NCBI RefSeq assembly: GCF_004361855.1
Contig: NZ_SNWQ01000017.1
Location: 124,001 to 188,000, forward strand
Direction of reading: 5' to 3'
From: Kribbella caucasensis
Lineage (GTDB): Bacteria > Actinomycetota > Actinomycetes > Propionibacteriales > Kribbellaceae
DNA length: 64,000 nucleotides
Shown one piece after another: positions 47,864 through 56,761 of this stretch. The notes under the pieces were generated by a model. That model did not search any database, had not been told where the DNA came from, and worked only from the letters and a program-made list of their open reading frames with translations. Made by a program: the position numbers and the translations under genes. Positions within the stretch are counted from its first letter, which is position 1. Each line of letters opens with the position of its first letter.

Positions 47864-49075
47864 ATGACGAACGGGATCGGGCATTTCGAGGGTGAGTGGG
47901 CAGAGCTCGTGCGGTTGCTGAACCTGGGGTTCGCGGCACCGTGGAGCGAGGCGCAGTTGGAGGCGGAGCGGAAGGTCTGGGAGCCGGCCCGGAGCATCGT
48001 CGCGCAGGAGGACAAGGAGCTGACCGGGCATACGGCGGCGTTCTCGTTCCAGATGACTGTGCCTGGTGCGCAGCTCCCGGTGGCCGGCGTGACGATGGTC
48101 TGCGTCAGCCCGACCCACACGCGACGCGGGATCCTGCGGGACCTGATGCGCACCCAGCTCACCGAGTTGTACGAATCCGGTTCCGAGGCTGTCGCCGTAC
48201 TGACCGCGAGTGAGCCGGTGATCTACGGGCGCTTCGGGTACGGGCTCGGCTCGGACCACCAGGAGATCACGGTGCCGAAGGTGTCCCGCGCCATCCGCCC
48301 GGTCGTGGGTGTCGACGCGGTCAAGATCCGGTACGCCGATCCGGCCGAGTCGCAGGAAATCACCACCAGGATCCACAACGAGCAGGCCGCAACCCGGCCC
48401 GGCATGTTCCAGTACGACGAACGCTGGCAGGACTACGTCGCCGGCGAGAACGTGGTGACGGACACCAAGGGCGGATCCCCGCTCCGCTGTGTGCTCGCGT
48501 CGGTCGACGGTGAGGTGACCGGGTACGCGCAATTCCGGACGAAGCGCACGGACAGGGGGTTCGTGGACGTGTCCCGCGTGCACGCCAAGGATCTCGCGTC
48601 CCACATCGCGCTCTGGCAGTTCCTCTTGAACCAGGACCTGTTGCGCGAGACGACGTACGAGCTGCTTCCGTCTGACGACCCACTGCTGTCGTTGCTGGTG
48701 GATCCCCGTGCGCCGAAGGCGACCACGATGGACGGGCTCTGGGTTCGCCTCGCCGATGTGGGCCGCGCGCTGGCCGGCCGGCGGTACGTCAGCGACCTCG
48801 ACGTGGTGCTCGGGATCACCGACGACTTCCTCCCGTGGAACGCGGGCAACTGGCACCTGACCGGTGGACCCGACGGCGCGAGCTGCGAGAAGACCGATCG
48901 CCCGGCCGACCTGCTCCTCGACGTACGGGAGTTGGGAGCGGTGTATCTGGGCAAGCCGTCGCTGCGGCTGCTCGGTGCGGCCGGCCTGGTCGAGGAGCGG
49001 ACCCAGGGGGCGCTGGCGCGGACCTCCCATTCGTTCCTCGGAAAACGCGTACCCTGGCTCGACACCGGCTTCTGA
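47864..49075 (+). CDS. Eis-like GNAT N-acetyltransferase with SCP2-like C-terminal domain
   Basis: A 403-residue protein of the Eis architecture: GNAT domain 1 with acetyl-CoA loop VTMVCVSPTHTRRGILRDLMRTQL (about residues 80-105), a second GNAT-like domain, and a C-terminal sterol-carrier-like domain (RPADLLLDVRELGAVYLGKPSLRLLGAAGLVEE) ending in the C-terminal Phe that supplies the catalytic carboxylate in Eis enzymes (LDTGF). Eis proteins acetylate amines, including aminoglycosides and peptides; the native substrate is not clear. ATG 47864 has AGGGGG upstream. Divergent from the CobW-like gene. Confidence 0.87.
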   Translation: MTNGIGHFEGEWAELVRLLNLGFAAPWSEAQLEAERKVWEPARSIVAQEDKELTGHTAAFSFQMTVPGAQLPVAGVTMVCVSPTHTRRGILRDLMRTQLTELYESGSEAVAVLTASEPVIYGRFGYGLGSDHQEITVPKVSRAIRPVVGVDAVKIRYADPAESQEITTRIHNEQAATRPGMFQYDERWQDYVAGENVVTDTKGGSPLRCVLASVDGEVTGYAQFRTKRTDRGFVDVSRVHAKDLASHIALWQFLLNQDLLRETTYELLPSDDPLLSLLVDPRAPKATTMDGLWVRLADVGRALAGRRYVSDLDVVLGITDDFLPWNAGNWHLTGGPDGASCEKTDRPADLLLDVRELGAVYLGKPSLRLLGAAGLVEERTQGALARTSHSFLGKRVPWLDTGF

Positions 49076-49087
49076 AAGGCTTCCCGG

Positions 49088-49807
49088 ATGCGACCGAGCC
49101 CGCGCAGTGCTGTGGCGTTGGTCGTCGTGCTCGTGGTGGGCGTGGCCGCCGTTGCGCTGGTGGTGTTCGCGTCGGCCGGCGGCAGCGTGCAGCCGGTCAG
49201 CGAGAGCACGTTGACCGCGTCGCCGCGCCCGATCCCGACCGACAACGAGACGGCGTCGATCGACGTACCGACGCCGGGTGAGGGACCGACGCCGAGGGAG
49301 CTGAAGCCGACGGAGATTCCCCAGTGGGTGCAGGCGCTCTGGCAGGCGGTGGTGTACACGCTGGCGGCGCTGCTCGTGCTCCTGCTGCTCCGGCAGCTGT
49401 ACCGGATGCTGCGTCAGGTGCAGTTGCCCGAGGCGGAGGACGACGGCGCCGACTGGGAGCGGGTGAAGGTCGACCGGCTGGCCGAAGCGGTCGAGTCCGG
49501 CCTCGCGTCGATGGACTCCGGTACGGCGACCGACGCGGTGATCGCGTGCTGGGTGGCGCTCGAGGAGGCAGCCGCGTCGGCCGGGGTCGCGCGTGATCCC
49601 GCGGAGACGCCGGCCGAGTTCACCGTCCGGGTGCTCGGCATTGGCGGCATCTCCGAACCCGAGCTGCTCCGGCTCGCCCAGCTGTATCGCGAGGCCCGCT
49701 ACTCCACCCACGGCTCGACCGAGGAAGCGCGCACCCAGGCCCGCACCGCCCTGCTCCGCCTCCGCGACGAGCTCACCGCGGCCACGATCTCAGCGGGTGA
49801 GGCATGA
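49088..49807 (+). CDS. DUF4129 domain membrane protein
   Basis: A 239-residue protein with an N-terminal helix (AVALVVVLVVGVAAVALVVFA), a Pro/Thr-rich external segment, a second helix (AVVYTLAALLVLLLLRQLYRML), and a cytosolic DUF4129 domain (VIACWVALEEAAASAGVARDPAETPAEFTVRVL ... LAQLYREARYSTHGSTEEARTQARTALLRLRDEL). DUF4129 usually forms the C-terminus of transglutaminase-like TgpA proteins; here it stands alone. First gene of a five-gene operon with a MoxR ATPase and a DUF58 protein; ATGA overlap with the next gene. Confidence 0.83.
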   Translation: MRPSPRSAVALVVVLVVGVAAVALVVFASAGGSVQPVSESTLTASPRPIPTDNETASIDVPTPGEGPTPRELKPTEIPQWVQALWQAVVYTLAALLVLLLLRQLYRMLRQVQLPEAEDDGADWERVKVDRLAEAVESGLASMDSGTATDAVIACWVALEEAAASAGVARDPAETPAEFTVRVLGIGGISEPELLRLAQLYREARYSTHGSTEEARTQARTALLRLRDELTAATISAGEA

Positions 49808-50325
49808 GGGGTATCAACAAAGTCGTCCTGCAGTACTTGGTGATCGCCGTGGTCGTGAGCCTGCTGCTGATCGCGGGCTTCGGGCTGGCCGGCACCCAGC
49901 CGAGACCACTCTGGTTCGTCGCGATGGCACTCGCGATCGCGTTCGCCGCGGTGGCGATCCGGTTGAGCTACCCCGACGTGCTGGAGACGTCCTGGCCGGC
50001 CCGGTACGACGAGAAGCTGGCGGAACTACGGGCCAGGAGCAACGACAACCGGACCCAGTTCCTCGCCACCTGGGTGCAGGAGTCTGACCGGGAACGCCGG
50101 GCCGGCGAGGGATCGCTGACCTTCACCCGCCGGATCCAGCCGCTACTGCTGGAGCTGACCACCGACCGGTTGATCCACCGGCACGGCATCAATCCGCAGC
50201 TGGATCCACACCGCGCCCGGGAGCTGACCGGCGACCAGTTGTGGAACCTGATCACCGGCACCGAGGTGCGTACGGCGTCGCTGGCCGAGATCGAGCAGGC
50301 TGTCCAGACCATCGAGAAGTTGTGA
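49804..50325 (+). CDS. Membrane protein of unknown function in the MoxR operon
   Basis: A 173-residue protein with two N-terminal helices (VVLQYLVIAVVVSLLLIAGFGLA and PLWFVAMALAIAFAAVAIRL) and a cytosolic part rich in charged residues (SDNRTQFLATWVQESDRERRAGEGSLTFTRRIQPLLLELTTDRLIHRHGINPQ). Homologous-looking proteins accompany MoxR-DUF58 operons in actinobacteria, but no function is known. ATG 49804 overlaps the preceding stop; 6 bp separate it from the MoxR gene. Confidence 0.75.
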   Translation: MRGINKVVLQYLVIAVVVSLLLIAGFGLAGTQPRPLWFVAMALAIAFAAVAIRLSYPDVLETSWPARYDEKLAELRARSNDNRTQFLATWVQESDRERRAGEGSLTFTRRIQPLLLELTTDRLIHRHGINPQLDPHRARELTGDQLWNLITGTEVRTASLAEIEQAVQTIEKL

Positions 50326-50331
50326 GGGACC

Positions 50332-51312
50332 GTGACTGAGCTGGAACTTCGACCGACCGATGTGTCGGCTTTGAGCCGCCTGGTACTCGACCGGGTCGGT
50401 GAGGCCGTGGTCGGCAAGGGGAACGCCCTGGAGTTGGTCCTCGCGGGCATCCTGGCCGGCGGGCACGTGCTGCTGGAGGACTACCCGGGGCTGGCGAAGA
50501 CGCTCGCTGCACGCTCGTTCGCGCAGGCCCTCGGGCTGGAGTTCCGCCGGGTCCAGTTCACCCCGGACCTGTTGCCCTCCGACGTCACCGGCGCCTTCGT
50601 GTACGACCAGAAGGAGTCCGAGTTCGTCTTCCGGCCCGGCCCGATCTTCACCGGCCTGCTGCTCGCCGACGAGATCAACCGGACTCCGCCGAAGACCCAG
50701 GCCGCCCTGCTGGAGTCGATGCAGGAACACCAGGTCACCGTCGAGGGCCAGACCTTCCCGTTGCCACAGCCGTTCCACGTGCTGGCGACGTCCAACCCGG
50801 TTGAGTACGAGGGCACCTATCCGCTCCCGGAGGCCCAGCTCGACCGGTTCATGCTCCGCATCGCCTTCGGCTATCCGAATGCCGACGAGGAGTGGGAGGT
50901 GCTGCAGCGCCGGATGGCCCGCCGCAAGGAGGACCAGACCGTCGAGCCCGTCACCGACGCGGCCGGACTGCTCGCCGCCCAACGCGCGATCGAGACCGTG
51001 ACCGTGGACAACACCGTCGGCCGGTACTGCGTGGAGCTGACTGCCGCGACCCGTCGGGACTCCCAGGTGCTGGTCGGCGCGTCCCCACGCGGTTCGCTGG
51101 CGTTGCTGTTGACCTCGCGCGCGTACGCCGTGATCCAGGGCCGGGACTACGTCGTACCGGAGGACGTCAAGGCGGTCGCGATCCCCGCGCTGGCACACCG
51201 GATCACTGTCCGGCCCGAGCTGTGGTTGCACGAGGTCACCGGCGCGACCGTGGTTCGTGCGGTCCTCGGATCGGTGCCGACGCCTCCGACCGTCGTAGGC
51301 GCTCGGCAGTGA
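50332..51312 (+). CDS. MoxR-type AAA+ ATPase
   Basis: A 326-residue AAA+ chaperone-like ATPase. Walker A is EDYPGLAKT (Lys56, Thr57), Walker B is GLLLADEINRTPPKTQAALLESMQEHQVT, with sensor 1 in HVLATSNPVEYEGTYPLPEAQLDRFMLRI and arginine-finger region following. MoxR proteins work with DUF58/VWA partners to mature or insert metal or protein complexes. GTG 50332, GAGGGACC upstream. It overlaps the DUF58 gene by 4 bp, the standard pairing. Confidence 0.92.
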   Translation: MTELELRPTDVSALSRLVLDRVGEAVVGKGNALELVLAGILAGGHVLLEDYPGLAKTLAARSFAQALGLEFRRVQFTPDLLPSDVTGAFVYDQKESEFVFRPGPIFTGLLLADEINRTPPKTQAALLESMQEHQVTVEGQTFPLPQPFHVLATSNPVEYEGTYPLPEAQLDRFMLRIAFGYPNADEEWEVLQRRMARRKEDQTVEPVTDAAGLLAAQRAIETVTVDNTVGRYCVELTAATRRDSQVLVGASPRGSLALLLTSRAYAVIQGRDYVVPEDVKAVAIPALAHRITVRPELWLHEVTGATVVRAVLGSVPTPPTVVGARQ

Positions 51313-52610
51313 CCTGGCGGCCGACCCACGCGCAGATCCGGGTGGTCGCCGCGGCCGCCGGACTGCTGGTGGTGGCTGTCCTCGCCCGGCGACCCGACGC
51401 CGCCGTGCTCGGTCTGCCACTGGCGTTCCTGGCGGTTTGGGGTCGCTACTTCCGGCCGCGTGAGCAACCGGAGGTCCATACCGAGTTGGACGCGCCCGTA
51501 CTGTTCGAGGGGCAGGCCACGACGTACAGGTTGCGCGTCACCGGGACACTCGACCCCGACATCGATCTGGTGGTCGCGGCGCTACCCCGGAGCCGGTGGT
51601 TCCGGTACGACCCACCACAGGCAGCGGTAGCCGAGCCCGCATCGTCGGGGACCGTGTCGCTGGAGGTAGGCGTCCGCTCCGAGCGATGGGGCCTACGGCA
51701 ACTGGAACGCCCGCTGGTGATCGCCACCTCGGTCCTCGGCGCCTATCGCATGCAGGCCGCCTCGGCGGGTGCCGTGAGCGTGACCACGCTGCCGCTGCGT
51801 GAGGGGTTCGAAGCAGTCGACGCCGTACCACGCCCTGCCGGGCTCGTCGGGTTACACCGGTCCCGTCGGCCGGGGGAGGGCACCGAGATCGCAGGGGTGC
51901 GGCCGTTCCGCACTGGGGACAGGCTGCGCCGGATCAACTGGTCCGTCTCCGCCCGGACCCGCGAACTGCATGTCACCTCGACCTGGTCCGACCGGGACAC
52001 AGAGGTGGTGATCCTGCTCGACACCGGGCAGGAGGTGGGGATCAGTGAGGGCATCGACGGTCGGTCGAGCAGCCTGGACACCGCGGTACGGGCGGCCGCG
52101 TCCATCGCTGAGCATTACCTGCGGCACGGCGACCGGGTGCGATTGGTCGACACCGGCACAGTTATTCGCGGTGTCCGGGCCGGAAGCGGACGGGCGCACC
52201 TGCGGCGGATCCTCGACGTACTGGTGCACGCGGATCGCAAGGGACGGCAGCAGGACGAGGTACAGCTCGCCCGACGGCACCGGGTCCGCGCGGACAGCCT
52301 CGTGTTGGTGCTGAGCCCGTTGCTGCGACAGTCGATGCTCGGCTACATCGTCACGCTGGTCCACTCGGGCTGCACGGTCATCGCGGTCGACACGCTGCCC
52401 GAAGAGGTGGCTGACGTGATCGATCTCGAGCAGCACGATCCGAGAGCGTGGCCGCTGGCCTGGCGACTGCGGCTGCTCGAACGCCGTAGCGAACTCGACC
52501 GGCTCGGCGACCTCGGCGTACCGACGGTTCGCTGGCGCGGGGCAGGCACCCTGGACGAAGTACTGCGGGACGCCGCACGCGTCTCCGCTGCGCCAAGGAT
52601 GCGGTCGTGA
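51309..52610 (+). CDS. DUF58 domain protein (MoxR partner)
   Basis: A 433-residue membrane-associated protein. Two short hydrophobic helices at residues 10-45, a beta-rich region, then the DUF58 signature GEGTEIAGVRPFRTGDRLRRINWSVSARTRELHVTSTWSDRDTEVVILLDTG, which leads into a VWA-like domain (LDTAVRAAASIAEHYLRHGDRVRLVDTG). The VWA metal site is only partly kept. GTG 51309; coupled by 4-bp overlaps on both sides. It should act together with the MoxR ATPase on an unidentified client. Confidence 0.88.
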   Translation: MTWRPTHAQIRVVAAAAGLLVVAVLARRPDAAVLGLPLAFLAVWGRYFRPREQPEVHTELDAPVLFEGQATTYRLRVTGTLDPDIDLVVAALPRSRWFRYDPPQAAVAEPASSGTVSLEVGVRSERWGLRQLERPLVIATSVLGAYRMQAASAGAVSVTTLPLREGFEAVDAVPRPAGLVGLHRSRRPGEGTEIAGVRPFRTGDRLRRINWSVSARTRELHVTSTWSDRDTEVVILLDTGQEVGISEGIDGRSSSLDTAVRAAASIAEHYLRHGDRVRLVDTGTVIRGVRAGSGRAHLRRILDVLVHADRKGRQQDEVQLARRHRVRADSLVLVLSPLLRQSMLGYIVTLVHSGCTVIAVDTLPEEVADVIDLEQHDPRAWPLAWRLRLLERRSELDRLGDLGVPTVRWRGAGTLDEVLRDAARVSAAPRMRS

Positions 52611-53155
52611 GCGGCGCGGAGCGGGTGACCCGATGGTTGGCGGAGATCCGGGCGTCCGGGTCGGCGTCGCTGATTGCGCGGGCTGCCATCGCCCTGGCCG
52701 GGACGGTCGCTCTGCTGGTCCCGGCGGTGCAGTCGTGGAACCAGCTGGACGCCGTGCCGGTCGTCGGCGTACCGCTGCTGGTCGTCTGCATCGTGTTGCC
52801 GGATTCGGCGCCGGCGCTGGTGTTCATCGTGCTCGTCGCGCTGGGCTGGATCGTGCGGGCGCCGGCCGAGGTCAGCGTGTCCGTGGTGATCACCGGGATC
52901 GCGTTGGTCGTGGTGCACCTGGCGTCCGCGTTCGCCGGGCAGATCCCGTCGTACGGGCAGGTCAGCCGCCGGGCCGTTCGCCGTTGGTTGCTCCCGGCAA
53001 CTGTGGCGTTGTTGCTCGGTCCGGTGGTGGCGATCGCCGCTGCCCTGGTCCGGGGTGCCGCCGTACCGGGCTCGCTGCTGGTCACCGTCGGCGCGCTGGC
53101 CGCGGCCACCGCCGCGATCTGGTTCGCCTCCGGTCAGTCGATCGGCTCCGACTAA
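52607..53155 (+). CDS. Multi-pass membrane protein ending the MoxR operon
   Basis: A 182-residue protein with about five to six hydrophobic helices (IALAGTVALLVPAVQSW, VVGVPLLVVCIVLPDSAPALVFIVLVALGWIV, VSVVITGIALVVVHLASAF, WLLPATVALLLGPVVAIAAALV, LLVTVGALAAATAAIWFA). No known domain. Coupled to DUF58 by a 4-bp overlap and convergent with a TetR gene (4-bp overlap of stops). It is likely the membrane partner of the system. Confidence 0.78.
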   Translation: MSGAERVTRWLAEIRASGSASLIARAAIALAGTVALLVPAVQSWNQLDAVPVVGVPLLVVCIVLPDSAPALVFIVLVALGWIVRAPAEVSVSVVITGIALVVVHLASAFAGQIPSYGQVSRRAVRRWLLPATVALLLGPVVAIAAALVRGAAVPGSLLVTVGALAAATAAIWFASGQSIGSD

Positions 53156-53691
53156 CCGTCCAACGTGTCGAGGATCTCGGTCGACCAGTCGCAGGTGAAC
53201 GGTTTCGGGCCGGCGACCTGCATCGCGGCCATCACGGTGAGCAGCATGCCGGTGGCGATGAACTCGCGGGCCTCCTCGGCCGAGGCGCCGGTGAGTTCGC
53301 GGACCAGCTTGTAGATGCCGCCGAACCGGGCCCGCACGGTGTCGCCGATCGCGGGATCGGCGCTGGCGGAGAATCCGTGCAGCAGGACGACGAGTAGCTC
53401 CCGCTCGGTCATCAGGGAGTGGTACGCGTCGCCCAGGCTGGCCAGGTCGGGCTGCTCGGCCGCCGCGTCCCGGAACGTCTGCTCGACCCGGTCGCAGACC
53501 CGCTGGACGGTGGCGAGGAACAACTGCTGCTTGGTGCCGAACAGGCGGATCACGTACGGCTGGGACACGCCGGCCAGCCGGGCGATCTCGTCGGTCTTGG
53601 TGCCCGCGTAGCCGGACTCGCCGAACGCCAGCACGGCGGCCCGCAGTACCTCCTCGCCGCGCTCGGCCGCGGTCAGCCGGGTCCTCGTCAT
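53152..53691 (-). CDS. TetR family transcriptional regulator
   Basis: A 179-residue regulator. The N-terminal helix-turn-helix is EEVLRAAVLAFGESGYAGTKTDEIARLAGVSQPYVIRLFGTKQQLFLATVQRV. Divergent from an EmrB/QacA-type exporter, with two copies of GTTATCAGTC in the spacer, so it almost certainly represses that pump. ATG 53691 is chosen because AAGGAG lies 6 nt upstream (MTRTRLTAAERGEE). Confidence 0.9.
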   Translation of the reverse strand: MTRTRLTAAERGEEVLRAAVLAFGESGYAGTKTDEIARLAGVSQPYVIRLFGTKQQLFLATVQRVCDRVEQTFRDAAAEQPDLASLGDAYHSLMTERELLVVLLHGFSASADPAIGDTVRARFGGIYKLVRELTGASAEEAREFIATGMLLTVMAAMQVAGPKPFTCDWSTEILDTLDG

Positions 53692-53719
53692 CGGTGCTCC
53701 TTCCGTCATCACTTGACAT

Positions 53720-53765
53720 GTTATCAGTCGATGCATACTTTGGTCTCTGAGCCTAGTTATCAGTC
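53720..53765. promoter_or_regulatory. Repeated TetR operator half-sites
   Basis: GTTATCAGTC occurs at 53720-53729 and again at 53756-53765 in the spacer between TetR and MFS genes; each is followed by an AT-rich stretch. A TTGAC/GTCGA imperfect inverted repeat surrounds the first copy. Confidence 0.55.
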
Positions 53766-53799
53766 AATTACAACAACTTGCCCGAGAAGGAGAACCGCG

Positions 53800-55212
53800 A
53801 TGACTTCGACCGCCCTCGAGCCCGAGGACCTGGCCGCGCGGCCGGTCGTCCGGCGCTCGCTCGCCACGGTGCTGGCCGTGGTCGCGATCCCGATGTTCAT
53901 GGTCACGCTGGACAACCTGGTGGTGACCACCGCGCTGCCGGTGATCAAGGCAGAGCTGGGCGCTTCGCTGACCGACCTGCAGTGGTTCGTCAACGCGTAC
54001 ACGCTGTCGTTCGCCACGCTGCTGCTGACCGCCTCGGCGATCGGTGACCGGCTCGGCCGGCGGCGGATCTTCCTGGCCGGGATCGCGCTGTTCACGGTCG
54101 CTTCCGCGGCCTGCGCGCTCGCCACCGAGCCGTGGATGCTGATCACCGCCCGCGCGATCCAGGGGGTCGGCGCGGCGGCCGTGATGCCCTTGTCGCTGAC
54201 GTTGCTGTCGGCCGCCGTACCGGAGAAGATGCGCAGCGCCGCGATCGGGATCTGGGGTGGCATCTCCGGTCTCGGTGTCGCCGTCGGCCCGGTGATCGGC
54301 GGGGCCGTGGTGGACGGCCTGAACTGGCAGTGGATCTTCTGGCTGAACGTGCCGATCGGGGTGCTGATGCTGCCGTTCGCGGCCCGGATCCTGACCGAGT
54401 CCTTCGGCGGCGCGCGGCGGTTCGACCCGGTCGGCCTGGTGCTGTCGGCGGTCAGTGTGCTCAGCATCGTCTGGGGTGTCATCAACGGCGCCGAAGACGG
54501 CTGGACCTCCGGCGGCGTGTTGACCGCGCTGATCGGTGGCGGCGCGTTGCTGGTGGCCTTCCTGGTTTGGGAGAGCCGTAATCCGACGCCGATGTTGCCG
54601 TTGCGGTTGTTCAAGTCGCGGGCGTTCAGTGTCGTCAACGCGGCCGGGGTCACCTTCTCGGTCGGCGTGTTCGGGTCGGTCTTCCTGCTGGCGCAGTTCT
54701 TCCAGGTCGTGCAGGGATACAGCCCGCTGGAGTCGGGGCTGCGGACGATGCCGTGGACGATGGCGCCGATGGTGGTCGCTCCGATTGCCGGGCTGATCGT
54801 GGATCGCGTCGGTCCCCGCGTGCTGATCGCGTCCGGACAGGTTCTGCTCGCGGTCGGGCTCGGCTGGATGGCGCTCGTCACGACGGTTGACGTCACCTAC
54901 GGCTCGTACGTCGTGCCGTTCGTGCTCGCCGGGGTCGGGATGGGGCTCACGTTCGCGCCGTCGGCGAGTGTGGTGATGGCGAGTGCGGCCGAGACCGACC
55001 GCGGGGTGGCCTCGGGGACGAACAACACGATCCGCGAGGTCGGCGTGGCGTTGGGCGTCGCGCTGCTCGCGTCGGTGTTCGCCTCGGCCGGTGGGTACGA
55101 GAGCCCGGCCCGCTACGTCGACGGCCTGGTCCCGGCGGTCTGGGTCGGCGCCGCCATCGTCGCCGCCGGCGCCTTCCTCGCCCTCCTCCTCCCGGGCCGC
55201 CGCCGCTTGTAG
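53800..55212 (+). CDS. MFS multidrug exporter, DHA2 (EmrB/QacA) family, 14 helices
   Basis: A 470-residue drug:proton antiporter. Seen: motif D1-like LDNLVVTTALPVIKAELGAS, motif A GDRLGRRRIFLAG, motif B ITARAIQGVGAAAVMP, and motif C GGISGLGVAVGPVIGGAVVDGLNWQWIFWLNVPIG. ATG 53800 has AAGGAG 7 nt upstream. Likely repressed by the divergent TetR protein and induced by the exported compound. Confidence 0.92.
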   Translation: MTSTALEPEDLAARPVVRRSLATVLAVVAIPMFMVTLDNLVVTTALPVIKAELGASLTDLQWFVNAYTLSFATLLLTASAIGDRLGRRRIFLAGIALFTVASAACALATEPWMLITARAIQGVGAAAVMPLSLTLLSAAVPEKMRSAAIGIWGGISGLGVAVGPVIGGAVVDGLNWQWIFWLNVPIGVLMLPFAARILTESFGGARRFDPVGLVLSAVSVLSIVWGVINGAEDGWTSGGVLTALIGGGALLVAFLVWESRNPTPMLPLRLFKSRAFSVVNAAGVTFSVGVFGSVFLLAQFFQVVQGYSPLESGLRTMPWTMAPMVVAPIAGLIVDRVGPRVLIASGQVLLAVGLGWMALVTTVDVTYGSYVVPFVLAGVGMGLTFAPSASVVMASAAETDRGVASGTNNTIREVGVALGVALLASVFASAGGYESPARYVDGLVPAVWVGAAIVAAGAFLALLLPGRRRL

Positions 55213-55215
55213 TCT
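55210..55215 (+). promoter_or_regulatory. -10 element (TAGTCT) for the MmcQ-like gene
   Basis: TAGTCT, 6 nt, GTG 55222; it overlaps the stop codon of the exporter gene. Confidence 0.45.
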
Positions 55216-55221
55216 GACCCC

Positions 55222-55566
55222 GTGCTCGATGCCGACGACGTTCGCCGTATCGCGTTGTCCTTCCCGGAGACGGTGGAGAAGGAACGCTGGCATCATCCGA
55301 CCTTCGATGTGGCCGGCCGGATGTTCGTCACCATCCCCGACGACCAGACCTCGTTCGCGGTGCGCTGCCCGAAGCTCGAGCGCGACGAACTCATCGCCGC
55401 CGAACCGCACAAGTTCTGGGTCCCGCCCCACGAGGCCCCGTCGGCCTGGGTCCGCGCCCGCCTGGAAGCCCTTGAGGACGCCGGCGAGCTCTACGACATT
55501 CTGCTGGACTCGTGGCGCCAGGTGGCCCCGCCCGAGCTCAGTCGACCAGGCGGGGCGGGGCGCTGA
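55222..55566 (+). CDS. MmcQ/YjbR family protein
   Basis: A 114-residue protein of the MmcQ/YjbR-like fold (CyaY-like double-wing): IALSFPETVEKERWHHPTFDVAGRMFVTI and KFWVPPHEAPSAWVRARLEALEDAGELYDILLDSWRQVAPPEL. The family is annotated as DNA-binding, yet its role is not established. GTG 55222 follows a leaderless -10. Its last 29 bp overlap the convergent metallopeptidase gene. Confidence 0.84.
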   Translation: MLDADDVRRIALSFPETVEKERWHHPTFDVAGRMFVTIPDDQTSFAVRCPKLERDELIAAEPHKFWVPPHEAPSAWVRARLEALEDAGELYDILLDSWRQVAPPELSRPGGAGR

Positions 55567-56743
55567 AGGTGTTGCAGGTGGCCAGGTTGGCGGTGACGAA
55601 GGACTTGCCCATGTAGCGTTTCTGGCTGGCGGTGCTGCCGTGGGTACCCCGGCCGGGTGGGTCGCCGGCGGTGACGACCCAGCGGTTCCAGGCGGTGAGC
55701 AGGTTGCCGTTGATCGGGTAGCTGCGTTTGTTCGCGGCCAGGAAGACGCCGGCGAGGCAGTTCGCCTGGAGTTCCATCCGGCGGGTCTCGAGCAGTACGC
55801 CGGCGGAGGTGGACGCCTCGTAGCGGCGGTTGTGGGACGCCTCCAGGATGCCAGTCAGGTACTGGAGGTGGTGGCCGTACTCGTGCGCGATCGACCGGGT
55901 GTACCACATCCGCGCGTACGCCTTGGTCAGCACGTCGGGGTACTCGTTGTAGACCTCGGCGAAGACGTCAACCTTCATGTACATCATCTCGTTGGCCGAG
56001 CAGTAGAACGGTACGGATTTGGCGCCGCTGCTGCACGGCGTGGTGACCACGCTGCCCGACCAGTAGGACATCTGCGGCGCGCGGAACTGGTAGCCCGCGG
56101 CCCGCACGTACGGGGCCCACGCGCGATCCAGGCAGGGCTTGACACGAGCCCAGTACGCCGCGGCGGCGCGGTTGTTGCTCGGCCGGATGTTCGGTTCCTT
56201 GCAGTTGACCGAGCGCTGCTTGCCGGTACGGTACAGCTTGTTCTGCTGCACGATCTGGTTGTCGGTCAGCCGCGGCTTCGGCGGCTTGTACGTCGTGGTC
56301 TGCGTGGTCGTCGGCTCCGTCGTCGGTTCCTCGGTGGGTTCCTCGGTCGGTATGCCGGTGGTCGGGGTGTTGCGGTGCACCGTCGGCCGCACGGTCGGCT
56401 GGGTGACGTTGCCGTCCGCGTTCTTCTTGATCACACCGAACGCCCACAGACCCGCACCGGCCAGCACGACCAGGCCCAGGATCGCGAACACCGGGCCCTT
56501 CGACCGTTTCTTGGGCGGCTCGGGACTGAACTGCGGCCCCCAACCGAAGCTCGCGCCCTGCTGCGGCGCCACCGAAGCCGGCCCGTACTGCGGCATCCCG
56601 TACTGCGGCGGCCCGTACTGGGGTGGCCCGTACTGCGGCGCCGGCGGGCCGTACTGAGGAGGTGCCCCCCACTGACCGGGCTGGTTAGGTGGACCGAACG
56701 GTGTCTGGCTCAACCCCGTCCCCTTCACTGACTTGTCAGCCAC
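55538..56743 (-). CDS. Membrane-anchored neutral zinc metallopeptidase with PQYGPP repeats
   Basis: A 401-residue protein. The cytosolic N-terminus (1-80) is Gly/Pro/Tyr-rich with repeats of PQYGPP; one transmembrane helix follows (GPVFAILGLVVLAGAGLWAFGVI), then a Thr/Pro/Glu linker and an external peptidase domain with HEYGHH (287-292) and the downstream helix ETRRMELQANCLAGVFLAAN. It is a paralogue of the secreted enzyme at 8446-9378 but tail-anchored to the membrane. GTG 56743, with a TAGTGT -10 near it. Target unknown. Confidence 0.86.
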   Translation of the reverse strand: MADKSVKGTGLSQTPFGPPNQPGQWGAPPQYGPPAPQYGPPQYGPPQYGMPQYGPASVAPQQGASFGWGPQFSPEPPKKRSKGPVFAILGLVVLAGAGLWAFGVIKKNADGNVTQPTVRPTVHRNTPTTGIPTEEPTEEPTTEPTTTQTTTYKPPKPRLTDNQIVQQNKLYRTGKQRSVNCKEPNIRPSNNRAAAAYWARVKPCLDRAWAPYVRAAGYQFRAPQMSYWSGSVVTTPCSSGAKSVPFYCSANEMMYMKVDVFAEVYNEYPDVLTKAYARMWYTRSIAHEYGHHLQYLTGILEASHNRRYEASTSAGVLLETRRMELQANCLAGVFLAANKRSYPINGNLLTAWNRWVVTAGDPPGRGTHGSTASQKRYMGKSFVTANLATCNTFSAPPRLVD

Positions 56744-56761
56744 AGCGCTGAAGAGAGCGAC

